Positions 18,078 to 26,409 of a stretch of DNA of 64,000 nucleotides are shown piece after piece; position 1 is the first letter of the stretch, and the number at the start of each line of letters is the position of its first letter. The DNA is from Cognataquiflexum aquatile (lineage in GTDB: Bacteria; Bacteroidota; Bacteroidia; Cytophagales; Cyclobacteriaceae), in the NCBI RefSeq assembly GCF_003316845.1, contig NZ_QMIK01000006.1:237987-301986 (forward strand). Reading direction: 5' to 3'. Below the pieces are notes generated by a model. The model worked only from the letters and a program-made list of their open reading frames with translations, was not told the DNA's origin and made no database searches. The translations under genes were made by a program, and so were the position numbers.

Positions 18078-18101
18078 TATATTTGTATCGCGCACGATAT
18101 A
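18078..18101 (+). promoter_or_regulatory. gpx promoter -7 box with overlapping dyad operator
   Basis: TATATTTG (18078-18085) matches the Bacteroidota -7 consensus TAnnTTTG exactly. It overlaps the imperfect dyad TGTATCGCGCACGATATA (18084-18101), in which 7 of 9 pairs match and the core is TATCG-N4-CGATA. The dyad would cover the start of transcription, a typical repressor position. The OhrR-type regulator encoded 2.5 kb downstream is the natural candidate to bind it; that is inference. Confidence 0.55.
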
Positions 18102-18123
18102 ATACGATTTAACAATATGATTT

Positions 18124-18606
18124 ATGAAAAACAGGTTTTACGATTTTTCTGCCAATAACCTTCAGGGCAAAGAAGTATCCATGTCAGAGTTCAAAGGAAA
18201 GACGGTTTTGGTGGTCAATACCGCCAGCCAATGCGGTCTGACTCCACAATATGAAGGCTTGGAAAAACTCAACCAAAAGTACAAAGACAAAGGCTTGGTC
18301 ATCCTGGGATTTCCCTGCAACCAATTCGGCAATCAGGAACCCGGGGATTCCAAGGACATTGCGGAAGGATGCCTCCTGAATTATGGGGTAAGCTTCCCCA
18401 TGTTTTCCAAAATCGAAGTCAACGGAAAGAATGCCCATCCTGTATTCAAATTCCTCAAACATGAATTGGGTGGAATATTTGGGTCAAGTATCAAATGGAA
18501 CTTTACCAAATTTCTGGTAGATGCAAATGGGAAACCCGTCAAGAGATTCTCTCCCATTACCAAGCCTGAGGAAATCGACAAATACCTTAGAAAAATTTTA
18601 AAGTAA
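18124..18606 (+). CDS. Glutathione peroxidase family thiol peroxidase
   Basis: Reduces hydrogen peroxide or lipid and organic hydroperoxides, probably with thioredoxin as donor. The 160 residues match the short cysteine-type family. The active tetrad is visible: Cys37 ([12 protein letters not shown]), Gln71 in [10 protein letters not shown], and Trp125 and Asn126 ([11 protein letters not shown]). Cys83 (EGCLLNYGV) is placed as the resolving cysteine of the thioredoxin-dependent members. There is no signal peptide, so it is cytoplasmic. It is the first gene of a plus-strand run with an old yellow enzyme and a DoxX protein (gaps of 31 and 32 bases), with ohrR behind. Confidence 0.94.
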   Translation: MKNRFYDFSANNLQGKEVSMSEFKGKTVLVVNTASQCGLTPQYEGLEKLNQKYKDKGLVILGFPCNQFGNQEPGDSKDIAEGCLLNYGVSFPMFSKIEVNGKNAHPVFKFLKHELGGIFGSSIKWNFTKFLVDANGKPVKRFSPITKPEEIDKYLRKILK

Positions 18607-18637
18607 TCATACCGTTTTTATTTCTTTCCCACCAATA

Positions 18638-19876
18638 ATGCCTGAGAATCCATTAAACCGTCCATTTACTCTTCCTAATGGAGTGCTGATCAAAAACAGA
18701 CTTTTCAAATCCGCCATGAGTGAAGGACTCGGCAATAAGGATGGATCGCCCAAGCCAATGCTCGATCTCCTTTATCGTAAATGGGCGGATGGAGGAATTG
18801 GTCTATGTGTCACGGGAAATGTCATGATTGACAGACAGGCACTTGGCGAACCGGGAAATGTTGTCATTGAAGACGCTTCAGGATTGGAAGGATTGAAATC
18901 ATGGGCCAAAAACGCCACCGCCAACGGGACACACTGTTGGGTTCAGTTGAACCATCCCGGAAAGCAGGCACCGAAGGGACTGAACAAGGAGACAGTTTCT
19001 CCCTCGGCTATTCCATTTAGGAAGGACATGCAGTCTTTTTTCAACATTCCAAGAGAACTGACCGAAGCGGAAATCCGGAACCTGATCAAAAGATTTGCGT
19101 TTGCAGCGAAAATGGTAAAGGAAGCCGGGTTTTCAGGGGTTCAGATTCACGGTGCACATGGGTATTTGGTCAGCCAGTTTCTTTCTCCCCATCATAATCA
19201 GCGTACAGACCTTTGGGGAGGTGACCCGGAAAGACGCAGAAAGTTTGTATTGGAAGTCTATCAGGCCATGCGAGATGCTGTCGGAACTGATTTTCCTATC
19301 GGGATCAAACTCAACTCTGCTGATTTTCAGAGGGGTGGTTTTACAGATGAGGAATCTTTGGAAACCATCAAGGCATTGGAATCGGCTGGCATTGACCTGA
19401 TAGAAATATCCGGCGGAACATATGAAGCCCCTGCGATGATGGGGGCAAAATGGAAAGAAAGCACCCAAAAAAGGGAAGCCTATTTTATGGACTTTGCGGT
19501 CAAAGCCAGGAAAGCGGTTAAAATTCCTTTGGTAGTAACGGGTGGATTTAAGAGCTATGAGGGCATGGCAGAAGCTATAGAGTCAGGAAATGTGGATTTT
19601 GTAGGTTTGGCAAGGTTAATCGCAGTAGAACCGGATGCACCTCTCAGACTCCTGAATGGACAATCTCCCAAGATATCTATCCAATCAATCAAAACCGGAA
19701 TCGGACCTATTGACAAAATGAGTGTCATGGAGACTGTGTGGTACCGCGAACAGTTGGAAAGAATGGGCAAAGGAATGGAACCCAAGCCAAACTTATCAGC
19801 CTTTGTCGTATTTCTGAAATTCGCTTATAAACTGATATTTAAAAGAAAAGGGGCACTTAAGGAAAGAGCATCCTGA
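18638..19876 (+). CDS. NADH:flavin oxidoreductase, old yellow enzyme family
   Basis: An FMN-dependent ene-reductase of 412 residues. The TIM-barrel N terminus (LFKSAMSEGL) is typical. The substrate-binding pair and the signature run are in VQIHGAHGYLVSQFLSPHHN, followed by QRTDLWGGDPERR. FMN phosphate contacts appear in IPLVVTGGFKS and NVDFVGLARL. The last 60 residues form a hydrophobic-basic tail (FVVFLKFAYKLIFKRKG) that may touch the membrane. Such enzymes reduce activated double bonds of reactive aldehydes and enones, which fits the neighbouring peroxidase and OhrR regulator: lipid peroxides and their breakdown products would be removed together. Confidence 0.9.
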   Translation: MPENPLNRPFTLPNGVLIKNRLFKSAMSEGLGNKDGSPKPMLDLLYRKWADGGIGLCVTGNVMIDRQALGEPGNVVIEDASGLEGLKSWAKNATANGTHCWVQLNHPGKQAPKGLNKETVSPSAIPFRKDMQSFFNIPRELTEAEIRNLIKRFAFAAKMVKEAGFSGVQIHGAHGYLVSQFLSPHHNQRTDLWGGDPERRRKFVLEVYQAMRDAVGTDFPIGIKLNSADFQRGGFTDEESLETIKALESAGIDLIEISGGTYEAPAMMGAKWKESTQKREAYFMDFAVKARKAVKIPLVVTGGFKSYEGMAEAIESGNVDFVGLARLIAVEPDAPLRLLNGQSPKISIQSIKTGIGPIDKMSVMETVWYREQLERMGKGMEPKPNLSAFVVFLKFAYKLIFKRKGALKERAS

Positions 19877-19908
19877 TTTTTATTTTCAATGTAAAATCTT
19901 CAATAATT

Positions 19909-20352
19909 ATGGAATCAACTTTCAATCCCACCATTCAGCCCAAAACCAACATCGGACAGACTATCGTCAGGGTCCTGCTAGGCAGTTTTCTGCTTTTTGC
20001 AGGTATCAGCCATCTTTCCTTTAATCGGGCAGAATTTTTGGCGCAGGTACCGCCTTGGGTTCCCATGGATCCGGACCTAGTTGTAATCTTGTCAGGAATA
20101 GTGGAAATCCTCCTTGGAGCATCCTTGCTTTTCCTTGCCTCCAAAAGGGCGCAAGTCGGTTGGGTGGTAGCGCTTTTCTTTGTGCTGATTTTTCCAGGCA
20201 ACATTTCTCAGTATGTCAATGGGATTGACGCCTTTGGGTTGGATACTGACCGCGCACGGTTTATCCGTTTGTTTTTCCAGCCGGTCCTGATAGTCATGGC
20301 ATTGTGGTCCACAGGCGCTTGGCAGGTTCGGAGGAAAAAAAATAGTTTTTGA
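19909..20352 (+). CDS. DoxX-like membrane protein
   Basis: A 147-residue integral membrane protein with four predicted helices: about 19-36 (TIVRVLLGSFLLFAGISHL), 58-77, 84-104 and 124-140. FAGISHLSFNR after the first helix is the DoxX/DUF-like hallmark. DoxX-family proteins are small quinol- or redox-linked membrane proteins, often beside oxidative stress genes; the exact reaction is unknown. It is 32 bases after the old yellow enzyme and likely cotranscribed. Confidence 0.8.
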   Translation: MESTFNPTIQPKTNIGQTIVRVLLGSFLLFAGISHLSFNRAEFLAQVPPWVPMDPDLVVILSGIVEILLGASLLFLASKRAQVGWVVALFFVLIFPGNISQYVNGIDAFGLDTDRARFIRLFFQPVLIVMALWSTGAWQVRRKKNSF

Positions 20353-20586
20353 TTATCCGTTTGATAGTAGCTTAAATTTAAAGATAAAAGCTGAGGATAA
20401 TCAGACCATAGATTACAGTCGATAGTCCATAGTCACTACACTTGAACTTCAGCCCAGGAAATTGGCAATGGGTACCAAATCAATATCCGCAATATCCAAT
20501 ATCAATGAATATCGATATGAAAATAGATTTCCAAGGGATTAGTCCAAAGATGAAAAAGTGTTGAAACGTTCTTTTATCAAATCAAT

Positions 20587-21039
20587 ATGGATCAGTTAAA
20601 ACTTGACAATCAGATATGTTTCCCAATGTATGCGGCCTCAAGGTTGATCATCAGGGAATACCAGCCTCATCTGGACAAACTTGGGATTACTTATCCCCAG
20701 TATTTGGTCTTGTTGGTTCTTTGGGAGGAGGATGGGATTTCTGTCAATGACATTGCCCATAAGTTGATTTTGAATACCAATACAGTGACGCCGCTTTTGA
20801 AGCGGATGGAGACATTGGGATTGGTTTCCAGGATTCGATCTGAAGAAGATGAGCGGAAAGTCATTGTCAGGCTTACTGAAAAAGGAAGCATAATGAAAGC
20901 CGAGGCCGCCCATATTCCTTACAGCTTGATGGCGGATATTTCCCCTGATGAGCTCAAGATGGAGGAATTGGTAGCCATGAAAATAAAACTGGAAGAATGG
21001 ATTGATTTTTTAAAAAAGAAATCTGAAAAAGAGTTATAG
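20587..21039 (+). CDS. ohrR: MarR-family peroxide sensor, OhrR type
   Basis: A 150-residue winged-helix repressor. The N terminus LDNQICFPMYAASRLIIREY has the single reactive Cys11 where OhrR proteins carry their sensing cysteine. GITYPQYLVLLVLWEEDG and NTNTVTPLLKRMETLGLVSR (recognition helix) are the OhrR pattern, and RSEEDERKVIVRLTEKG is the wing. OhrR binds DNA as a dimer and lets go when organic hydroperoxides oxidise the cysteine. No ohr gene is nearby; the likely targets here are the gpx-OYE-doxX genes. The leader contains the palindrome ATATCGATAT (20509-20518), whose TATCG half also occurs in the gpx dyad. Confidence 0.9.
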   Translation: MDQLKLDNQICFPMYAASRLIIREYQPHLDKLGITYPQYLVLLVLWEEDGISVNDIAHKLILNTNTVTPLLKRMETLGLVSRIRSEEDERKVIVRLTEKGSIMKAEAAHIPYSLMADISPDELKMEELVAMKIKLEEWIDFLKKKSEKEL

Positions 21040-21084
21040 AATTAATATTCGCTTGTTTGCCTGTAAACCAATATCTACTTCAAT

Positions 21085-21110
21085 CGTGACGGAAGACCGA
21101 TGTACCGGAA
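21085..21110 (-). repeat. Remnant of the dispersed repeat
   Basis: Read on the minus strand, ACATTTCCGGTACATCGG and the following TCTTCCGTC match the inner part of copy C (CCGGTACATCGGTCTTCCG). Only about 25 bases remain, without the element ends. Confidence 0.5.
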
Positions 21111-21120
21111 ATGTCAGTCA

Positions 21121-21152
21121 AAACCCCGAAGATTTTGAAACCTCCGGGGTTT
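21121..21152 (-). terminator. Terminator after the first 373-residue envelope protein
   Basis: AAACCCCG (21121-21128) pairs with CGGGGTTT (21145-21152). On the minus strand this closes the gene that ends at 21172, with a short T-run. The loop is 16 bases. Confidence 0.6.
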
Positions 21153-21171
21153 GGGTTTATAGGATGTACGC

Positions 21172-22293
21172 TTAAAGACCAAATCTATACTGGATGCCTG
21201 TCATCAACTGGGTTCTTGAACCCAAAAAGCCAACTTCGGCACGGAACATCAGACTTTTATTTAATTGGTATTGAGATCCAACAATAAAATTCCACAAATC
21301 CGCAGGTCTTCGGTCCATGGTATATTGGACAGTGCTGGATTCTCCATTATTCAGCGCACCGTCCACAGCTACAAGAAAAGTACTCGCTTTTTCAATGGCA
21401 AGATTGGCGGCGGTAAACTTAGCGATGTTTACCGGATTCAGGCGTTCTACACGGGAAAGTCCTTCCCACCATTCATCTACCCTTACCTGTGCAAGTTCGA
21501 CTTTTTCAAAACCTAGATCTACTTTTGGCTGGATTTGATCCACAGGTAGGACTTCATCAAGGTTTACTGATCCGCTTTGTTCCCTATTGATATCGATTCT
21601 GAAGCCACCCACCCAAACTGCTATTGCGCTTTCAGGTTTGTTGAGTTTGAAGTTTTTGCCAAACCTCGGCCCAACAACAAATGTTCTTGTTGGCACGCTT
21701 AATTGCGGTACATCTGTCCAAGCGATGTTTAAGTCTAAAGCTATAAAACCTCCGCCCACACCTATTGTGGGAGTCATTCCAAACCCGAATGTGCCTGCAT
21801 TGAAATCCACCCTGGAAGCTCCTGAGAATACTTCAGAATCAAAATTGAGAGAATCCGGAAGCCAGACACTATATCCGACTTCGGTGGATGCACTCGTCCG
21901 TGCCAATATTCCATAGACGTTCAGGAAAGGGAAGACCCAAACATCCGGCCTTACAGAAATGGCCCCTGCTCTTGATACAGCAGTATTGAATCGAACGATG
22001 TCATCCACGTCAAACTTTTGTCCTCCGTTGAACCCTACCATTAGGTTTTCGAGTACAATATCTGATTCTTGCCAAAGGTAATTTACACTTATACCTGCAG
22101 AATAGGGGAGGGAAAACCCTGCTTTGGTAGCCTTATCTCCCCAAATTGGCAGGACATAGGGATATTCAGCTGCTTTGATACTGTCAATGTAAGATTGATT
22201 TTTTGGACCCACTTCTCTATTCGTAAAAACCTGAGAGAAGCCGGCGCTGACCGAAATAAGTAACACAAACCAGGTAAATAGGGAACGCTTCAT
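21172..22293 (-). CDS. Outer membrane beta-barrel-like protein, paralogue 1
   Basis: A 373-residue exported protein with a signal peptide (LFTWFVLLISVSAGFSQ, cleavage near residue 20). It ends in GSRTQLMTGIQYRFGL, with a terminal aromatic pattern (YRF-GL) as in outer-membrane barrels. The body is rich in alternating polar and hydrophobic strands and glycine. I do not recognise a named family. It has the same length and about the same sequence throughout as the protein at 28248-29369, including VFTN-EVG-KNQS, SAG-SV-Y-WQESD, NLMVGFNGG and the C terminus. The two flank the accessory block and point to a duplication. Confidence 0.8.
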   Translation of the reverse strand: MKRSLFTWFVLLISVSAGFSQVFTNREVGPKNQSYIDSIKAAEYPYVLPIWGDKATKAGFSLPYSAGISVNYLWQESDIVLENLMVGFNGGQKFDVDDIVRFNTAVSRAGAISVRPDVWVFPFLNVYGILARTSASTEVGYSVWLPDSLNFDSEVFSGASRVDFNAGTFGFGMTPTIGVGGGFIALDLNIAWTDVPQLSVPTRTFVVGPRFGKNFKLNKPESAIAVWVGGFRIDINREQSGSVNLDEVLPVDQIQPKVDLGFEKVELAQVRVDEWWEGLSRVERLNPVNIAKFTAANLAIEKASTFLVAVDGALNNGESSTVQYTMDRRPADLWNFIVGSQYQLNKSLMFRAEVGFLGSRTQLMTGIQYRFGL

Positions 22294-22359
22294 TTTTGAA
22301 AAACAGTTAATTGGTTTAAAAGAATTATAAACTGAAGAAATTTTTTACTTTTTATGAGA

Positions 22360-22746
22360 CTAGGTTATTTTGATCGGAACATAGAAATAATTCACCTTAG
22401 TTGTCAAAACCCCATATTTGAAAACTTCATCAAAACCTGGATCATTTAGCAGATAAGTAGGCATTCCTGTGGCGCCGACATTGGATCTGACCAGAACTCC
22501 CATGCTGAAAAAGGAGTATTCTCTGAGCTTGATATGGAAATAGAATCCCAAGTTGAAATTGTTTAATGCTTCAGAATCATTGTATCCATTAAAACTTGAC
22601 CTATTTAAACCACCTGTCAATCCAAACTCTATTTTTTCGGTATTGAGTGCCTCTCCAAATAGTAAACCGATGATGATTTGGGCTTTGGCTGGAATAGAAA
22701 TAGAAAAAAGTATTAGCAGGAGGAAGACTTTTAGTTTATTTGCCAT
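22360..22746 (-). pseudogene. Truncated outer-membrane protein gene
   Basis: The first 128 residues closely match the N-terminal half of the 235-residue protein at 25064-25771 (ALNTEKIEFGLTGGLNRS, NNFNLGFYFHI, SNVGATGMPTY, LTTKVN-FYVPI). After YVPI the reading frame ends with KIT and a stop, and the C-terminal half, which would complete the barrel, is gone. The signal peptide is intact, from an ATG at 22746. A half-barrel is unlikely to fold, so I call it a pseudogene left by deletion or recombination. Confidence 0.75.
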
Positions 22747-23120
22747 TACCAATAGATACATTCATTTGGAGACGAATTTCACCAAAAAAATGGTTTACAT
22801 GATAATTGCACAGTAAGCTAATTTACCTCAATTGGTGGAATGTTTGCAGGTATTTCAGCTGAAGGGGACAATTTGGGAGTATCTGCTTCAAAAAAAATAA
22901 GCTTCAGGAGTGGATTGATTTTTTGAAAAACAAAAGATAAACTCTTGTATTTTAGTTTGACCAAGGCATTGAAAAAGTTACATAAGCAATATTGCCAAAA
23001 AGATAAATGTTGCTATTTAATCTTTGGATTGATGTAGAAAAGAGCGCTACATCCGACTTCGGTCTTCCGTCTATTTTGAAATGGTATTTTGGACCACAAG
23101 CAAAAAAAATGGGAATTATG
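22747..23120. other. Gene-free interval with an ohrR remnant
   Basis: Apart from the ohrR fragment, this stretch is AT-rich. A short piece near 23048-23072 (ACATCCGACTTCGGTCTTCC) resembles the inner part of the dispersed repeat that begins at 23121. No intact gene is visible. Confidence 0.55.
22830..22940 (+). pseudogene. Remnant of an ohrR 3' end
   Basis: The plus strand near the end reads KLQEWIDFLKNKR and stop, against KLEEWIDFLKKK in OhrR (ends 21039). The DNA word TGGATTGATTTTTT is identical. In a shifted frame just upstream it reads MFAGISAEGDNLGVSASKKI against LMADISPDELKMEELVAMKI. One frameshift separates the two parts, and nothing of the DNA-binding domain remains. It is a decayed duplicate fragment about 1.8 kb from the intact gene. 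Confidence 0.6.
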
Positions 23121-23294
23121 TTAAATGTATGTACACAATTATGCCAGTAGATTGGATATCCCTTTAAATTTTTGTCTGCAGACTGAAATATCCGGTACAT
23201 CCCTGCCCGACAACAGGCGGGGGTCTTCCGACTTCCGTCTTCCGTCCCCATGAAGAAGAATATAGGGTTACTGGCAAAGAAGCGTATATCCATG
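23121..23294. repeat. Dispersed repeat, copy B
   Basis: The core is bounded by TGCCAGTA (23142-23149) and TACTGGCA (23269-23276), giving 135 bp. It has the 20-base hairpin insertion (23202-23221) but not the 18-base palindrome of copy A. Outside the insertions it is nearly identical to copy A. It ends six bases before the stop of the minus-strand gene at 23300. Confidence 0.8.
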
Positions 23295-23299
23295 TTATG

Positions 23300-24427
23300 T
23301 TATTTTATTTCCTCTCTATAAAGTTTTTTCATCACTTTTATTTTGTCCGGGTTTTCGACAAGCGATTGGTCCGAAAACATCATGATGCCGGATGCGGGCG
23401 CTTTGGAACCTTCAAGCATGACTTGTCTGAATTCTTCGGGACTGATAATTCCGGGATTGTTATGAGATTGGACTATGGGCCAAATCTGGGGACGTGCTCC
23501 TTGGTTCAAGTCTTCTCCTAACCTTTGGTTCAAGTCTTCAGACTTAGACCCTAAGTTTTCTATCTCAATCAAATCACCCAACCAGGTCACATAATCCCCG
23601 ACCCAAGTGGTTGGCCTTTCCTTCATTTTGTGAAACAACATGGGAGACATCACATCGGCCATTTCGGAAAATGCCTTTGGGTCAATGCCCAAAATTCGGT
23701 AAAGTGCAGAGTCGTAATCTGCAGGATACCAGGAGCAATAAAATACGCCCAGTTTTGCATTGGGCTGGATTTCATCCAATACTGATCCCATATCCCTGAC
23801 CCATCCGTTCAATACCCCACTTCTCCAATTTCTCCATTCTTTATCGGCATGGTTCAAAATCCATTCGGCTTTGTGTCGGGCGCTGTCTCCGGGAATTTCT
23901 TTTCCGATACTTTCTCCAAATTGACGGGTACAGCGATCACAAAAACAGGTTTCGGGGAGGATGGGATTTTTGGTTTCAAACTGGGCATGCCAATGGACAT
24001 AGTCTAAAAAAATCCCGTCTACTTCAAATTCCCGAAGGATATCTTTCAATTGTTCTTGTCGAAAATTCTTAAAATCCGGATCGGTTGGGCAAATTCCCAT
24101 AAACCAGTCTGCAGGTTCGGCCTTTTCGCCCATTTCTGTGATGGGCCAAGCTTCAGGGTGGTCCTGAAGGTATTCTTTTCCGTTGAGCGTCGGAAACTCT
24201 ACAAAAACCTTAGTGCCTTGTTGGCGGGCTGTATTATAAAACTCCCTGTTGAGGGAAATGCTTCTGACAAATACCGCATTCATTCCCAAAGAATCTAACC
24301 TGTATCCTGCATCCAAAAGTGTGGCGGGATTGCCATAAATTCCTTTTACAAAGGGAGTGGGTTCTTTTTGTGCAGATGTGCAGCAGTAAAAAAGAAGCAA
24401 GGTGATCGGTAATATGTTGAATTTCAT
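23300..24427 (-). CDS. Exported TIM-barrel glycoside hydrolase-like protein
   Basis: A 375-residue protein with an N-terminal export signal and adjacent cysteines (LLLFYCCTSAQ), so possibly a lipoprotein attached at Cys15 or Cys16. The pattern GIYGNPATLLDAGYRLDSLGMNAVFVR, then FVEFPTLNG, then VDGIFLDYVHWHAQF, then CFCDRCTRQFGE resembles putative glycoside hydrolases with an (alpha/beta)8 barrel; the DGIFLDYVHW strand is where such proteins hold an acidic residue. The substrate is unknown. Residues about 293-309 (SKSEDLNQRLGEDLNQG) are encoded by two copies of the CAAGTCTTCAGACTTG palindromic repeat, in frame. The repeat copies have therefore entered the coding sequence, probably in a surface loop. 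Confidence 0.72.
   Translation of the reverse strand: MKFNILPITLLLFYCCTSAQKEPTPFVKGIYGNPATLLDAGYRLDSLGMNAVFVRSISLNREFYNTARQQGTKVFVEFPTLNGKEYLQDHPEAWPITEMGEKAEPADWFMGICPTDPDFKNFRQEQLKDILREFEVDGIFLDYVHWHAQFETKNPILPETCFCDRCTRQFGESIGKEIPGDSARHKAEWILNHADKEWRNWRSGVLNGWVRDMGSVLDEIQPNAKLGVFYCSWYPADYDSALYRILGIDPKAFSEMADVMSPMLFHKMKERPTTWVGDYVTWLGDLIEIENLGSKSEDLNQRLGEDLNQGARPQIWPIVQSHNNPGIISPEEFRQVMLEGSKAPASGIMMFSDQSLVENPDKIKVMKKLYREEIK
23503..23550. repeat. Palindromic repeat inside a coding sequence
   Basis: GGTTCAAGTCTTCTCC (23503-23518) and a fuller copy at 23527-23550 (GGTTCAAGTCTTCAGACT and on) belong to the same family as the tandem array between hutH and hutI. Both keep the reading frame of the glycoside hydrolase-like gene. 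Confidence 0.7.
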
Positions 24428-24501
24428 TTTCCTAATTTACCAATTACAAAACCGGTATCCCAAAAATTTTGCTAGTCAAGTGTATTTAGCAAACTGGAGG
24501 T

Positions 24502-24535
24502 AAAAAAAGGCCGGATATTTTAAATCATCCGGCCT
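24502..24535 (-). terminator. Terminator after the 159-residue exported protein
   Basis: On the minus strand AGGCCGGAT (24535-24527) pairs perfectly with ATCCGGCCT (24516-24508) and is followed by seven T. It separates this gene from the glycoside hydrolase-like gene downstream. Confidence 0.88.
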
Positions 24536-24544
24536 ATGAAAGTT

Positions 24545-25024
24545 TTATTTATCGAACTCTCCGATGTAAGGAATGCCTTCCATAATACCGGCGCGTATTT
24601 CACTAATAAAGTATTCCTCTAATTGGAAGAACTGCGCTGCCACCTTAGAGCCATTGGATTTTTTGACTTTTTTGTAATAATCTTCTATCAGCTTGTCGGT
24701 ATTTTTCCTAAGAGCGATCATCTGACGGACTATTTCATCATAATCCGCATCCCCAAGTTTATCATAGTTCTCAACATACCTATTGAGCAAGTCGAACCTG
24801 GTCTGTCCCAAATCTTTCCTTTTGACTTCGTATTCATCATAAATGGTCCAAAAGGGATCGGTCGGATTAATTTGAAGAAATTCAGAAACCATGAGTTTCT
24901 TGTCCATGCCATATACGGATTGGAAATATTCAATTTCTCCGTCCTGGATTTGCGCCATGCTGTTTATTCCAAAGCCAAATACCATCAGCCAAGCGGCAAT
25001 CATAATTAATGTGATTTTTTTCAT
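24545..25024 (-). CDS. Exported helical protein, unknown function
   Basis: A 159-residue protein with a clear signal peptide (LIMIAAWLMVFGFGINSMAQ, cleavage after residue 25). The mature part is acidic and helical, with heptad-like stretches (KRKDLGQTRFDLLNRYVENY, YDEIVRQMIALRKNTDKLIE) reminiscent of small periplasmic Spy-like or coiled-coil proteins. There is no recognised motif. It is 39 bases downstream of the outer-membrane protein gene on the same strand and ends in a strong terminator, so the two probably form a short envelope operon. Confidence 0.7.
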   Translation of the reverse strand: MKKITLIMIAAWLMVFGFGINSMAQIQDGEIEYFQSVYGMDKKLMVSEFLQINPTDPFWTIYDEYEVKRKDLGQTRFDLLNRYVENYDKLGDADYDEIVRQMIALRKNTDKLIEDYYKKVKKSNGSKVAAQFFQLEEYFISEIRAGIMEGIPYIGEFDK

Positions 25025-25063
25025 ATTGGTTTTTTTTAGATTGTTTGTATTTTGATTTTTACT

Positions 25064-25771
25064 CTATTTTTCTTTTTGACCGGCACCGATTGGAATTCTC
25101 AAGTAGACATTCAGGGAGGAATTATTGACTGTCGCATCAGGATTCTTCATGACATCGACCAAGCCATAATAGTATAGCATCCCTACACTCATACTTTTCA
25201 GGTCTTTTTTAAGCTTATAACCCATTCCTCCTACCAAGCCAAAATCAAGTCTTGTAAAATCATCACTGACTTGGCGTCTAAACTCCAAATCACCGCCATT
25301 ACTTTCTAAGTTAAAGTAATCATAGGCTTTGGACCTTAATCCTGCCTGTATGCCACCTTCCAAAAGGAACCTTTGGTTGATGCGTTGCTGCCACATGATC
25401 GGGACGTAAAAGACATTGACCTTGGTGGTCAGATTACCTTCTTCGAATAACTCGTCAAAATTTTCATCACCCAGTGCATAAGTCGGCATTCCAGTCGCAC
25501 CCACGTTTGATTTGACCAATACACCTGTGCTTAAAAATGAATTTTCTTTGACCCTGATGTGGAAATAGAAACCCAAATTGAAATTGTTCAGTCCCTCGGA
25601 ACCATTGTATCCATTGAAATAGGAACGGTTTAATCCGCCTGTCAACCCAAACTCGATCTTTTCAGTGTTGAGGGCATCCCCAAACAAAAGCGAAATGATA
25701 ACTTGGGCTTTGCTGGTTCCCGATACAGTAATGAACAAAAGTAGAAGGGATATTTTTAGACTTTTTGCCAT
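25064..25771 (-). CDS. Outer membrane beta-barrel protein (PorT-like)
   Basis: A 235-residue protein with a signal peptide (SLKISLLLLFITVSGTSKAQ). The barrel-like body has repeated glycine-aromatic strands (FGLTGGLNRSYF, NNFNLGFYFHI, LEGGIQAGLRSKAYDYF) and ends with the strand NVYLRIPIGAG. The arrangement resembles the PorT-type outer-membrane beta-barrel families of Bacteroidota. The ATG at 25771 starts the signal peptide; the open frame continues about 70 codons upstream through non-conserved sequence. A truncated paralogue lies at 22360-22746. Confidence 0.78.
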   Translation of the reverse strand: MAKSLKISLLLLFITVSGTSKAQVIISLLFGDALNTEKIEFGLTGGLNRSYFNGYNGSEGLNNFNLGFYFHIRVKENSFLSTGVLVKSNVGATGMPTYALGDENFDELFEEGNLTTKVNVFYVPIMWQQRINQRFLLEGGIQAGLRSKAYDYFNLESNGGDLEFRRQVSDDFTRLDFGLVGGMGYKLKKDLKSMSVGMLYYYGLVDVMKNPDATVNNSSLNVYLRIPIGAGQKEK

Positions 25772-25820
25772 GATAATGGTTTGTTGGTTTTTGATATGCA
25801 CTTTTTTTCTTGATTGATAA

Positions 25821-26354
25821 CTATTTTTTGATGGGGATACTTTCTTTCTTGTGGAAAAACAGTCCCCAGATTTGGTCATTGCCAATAGATCTAGCCAATT
25901 CTTTGAAAGCGAAGAATGGAATAAAAGAGAAGCCGACCACCAATAGACTTGCAAATAAAACGATGTTAAAATGGTGTGCAAAACCTTCGGCGATTCCTTC
26001 CCACGAAGCGGTTTTCACGACAGCCCGTATGAAAACCTCAATTGCCTCAACTATGAGTACAAAAATACTGAAGAAGAAGGTTTTATAAAGGGTGGGAATA
26101 AATAGGGGCTTATTTTCGAATTTTTTACTTACGTCCAAAAAAGCCCCGATCATAATGACTTTCCCGATGATCAATGCTTTTACAACCCCAATTAAATAGT
26201 CATCCAAGAAAATACCATATTGGGCTAAAAGTACCCTTCGGTAAAAAATAATCACGCTGAAGCAAAGAGACAGGTACAACACATTAATGCCATACTCCTT
26301 AAGTTCATGCCATAATTTTTGTTTGAAAGTCTTACTCTGTTTTGAATGTTCCAT
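25821..26354 (-). CDS. Four-helix membrane protein, unknown function
   Basis: A 177-residue integral membrane protein with helices at about 22-41 (GINVLYLSLCFSVIIFYR), 53-74, 88-110 and 130-150, and charged ends. The sequence GEGIAEGFAHHFNIVLFASLLVVGF is not one I can tie to a named family. It is upstream of the PorT-like gene on the same strand with 49 bases between, so cotranscription is likely. Confidence 0.65.
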   Translation of the reverse strand: MEHSKQSKTFKQKLWHELKEYGINVLYLSLCFSVIIFYRRVLLAQYGIFLDDYLIGVVKALIIGKVIMIGAFLDVSKKFENKPLFIPTLYKTFFFSIFVLIVEAIEVFIRAVVKTASWEGIAEGFAHHFNIVLFASLLVVGFSFIPFFAFKELARSIGNDQIWGLFFHKKESIPIKK

Positions 26355-26409
26355 ATTCCGGTTGTTTTTTTTGGATTTTCAATTTTTCGCTAAGATGGTG
26401 TTCTATTTT

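Noticed and set aside
20509..20518. ATATCGATAT palindrome as an ohrR operator
   Set aside because: It is short and lies in a run of AATATCC/AATATC words, so the match to the gpx dyad may be chance; kept only as a remark.
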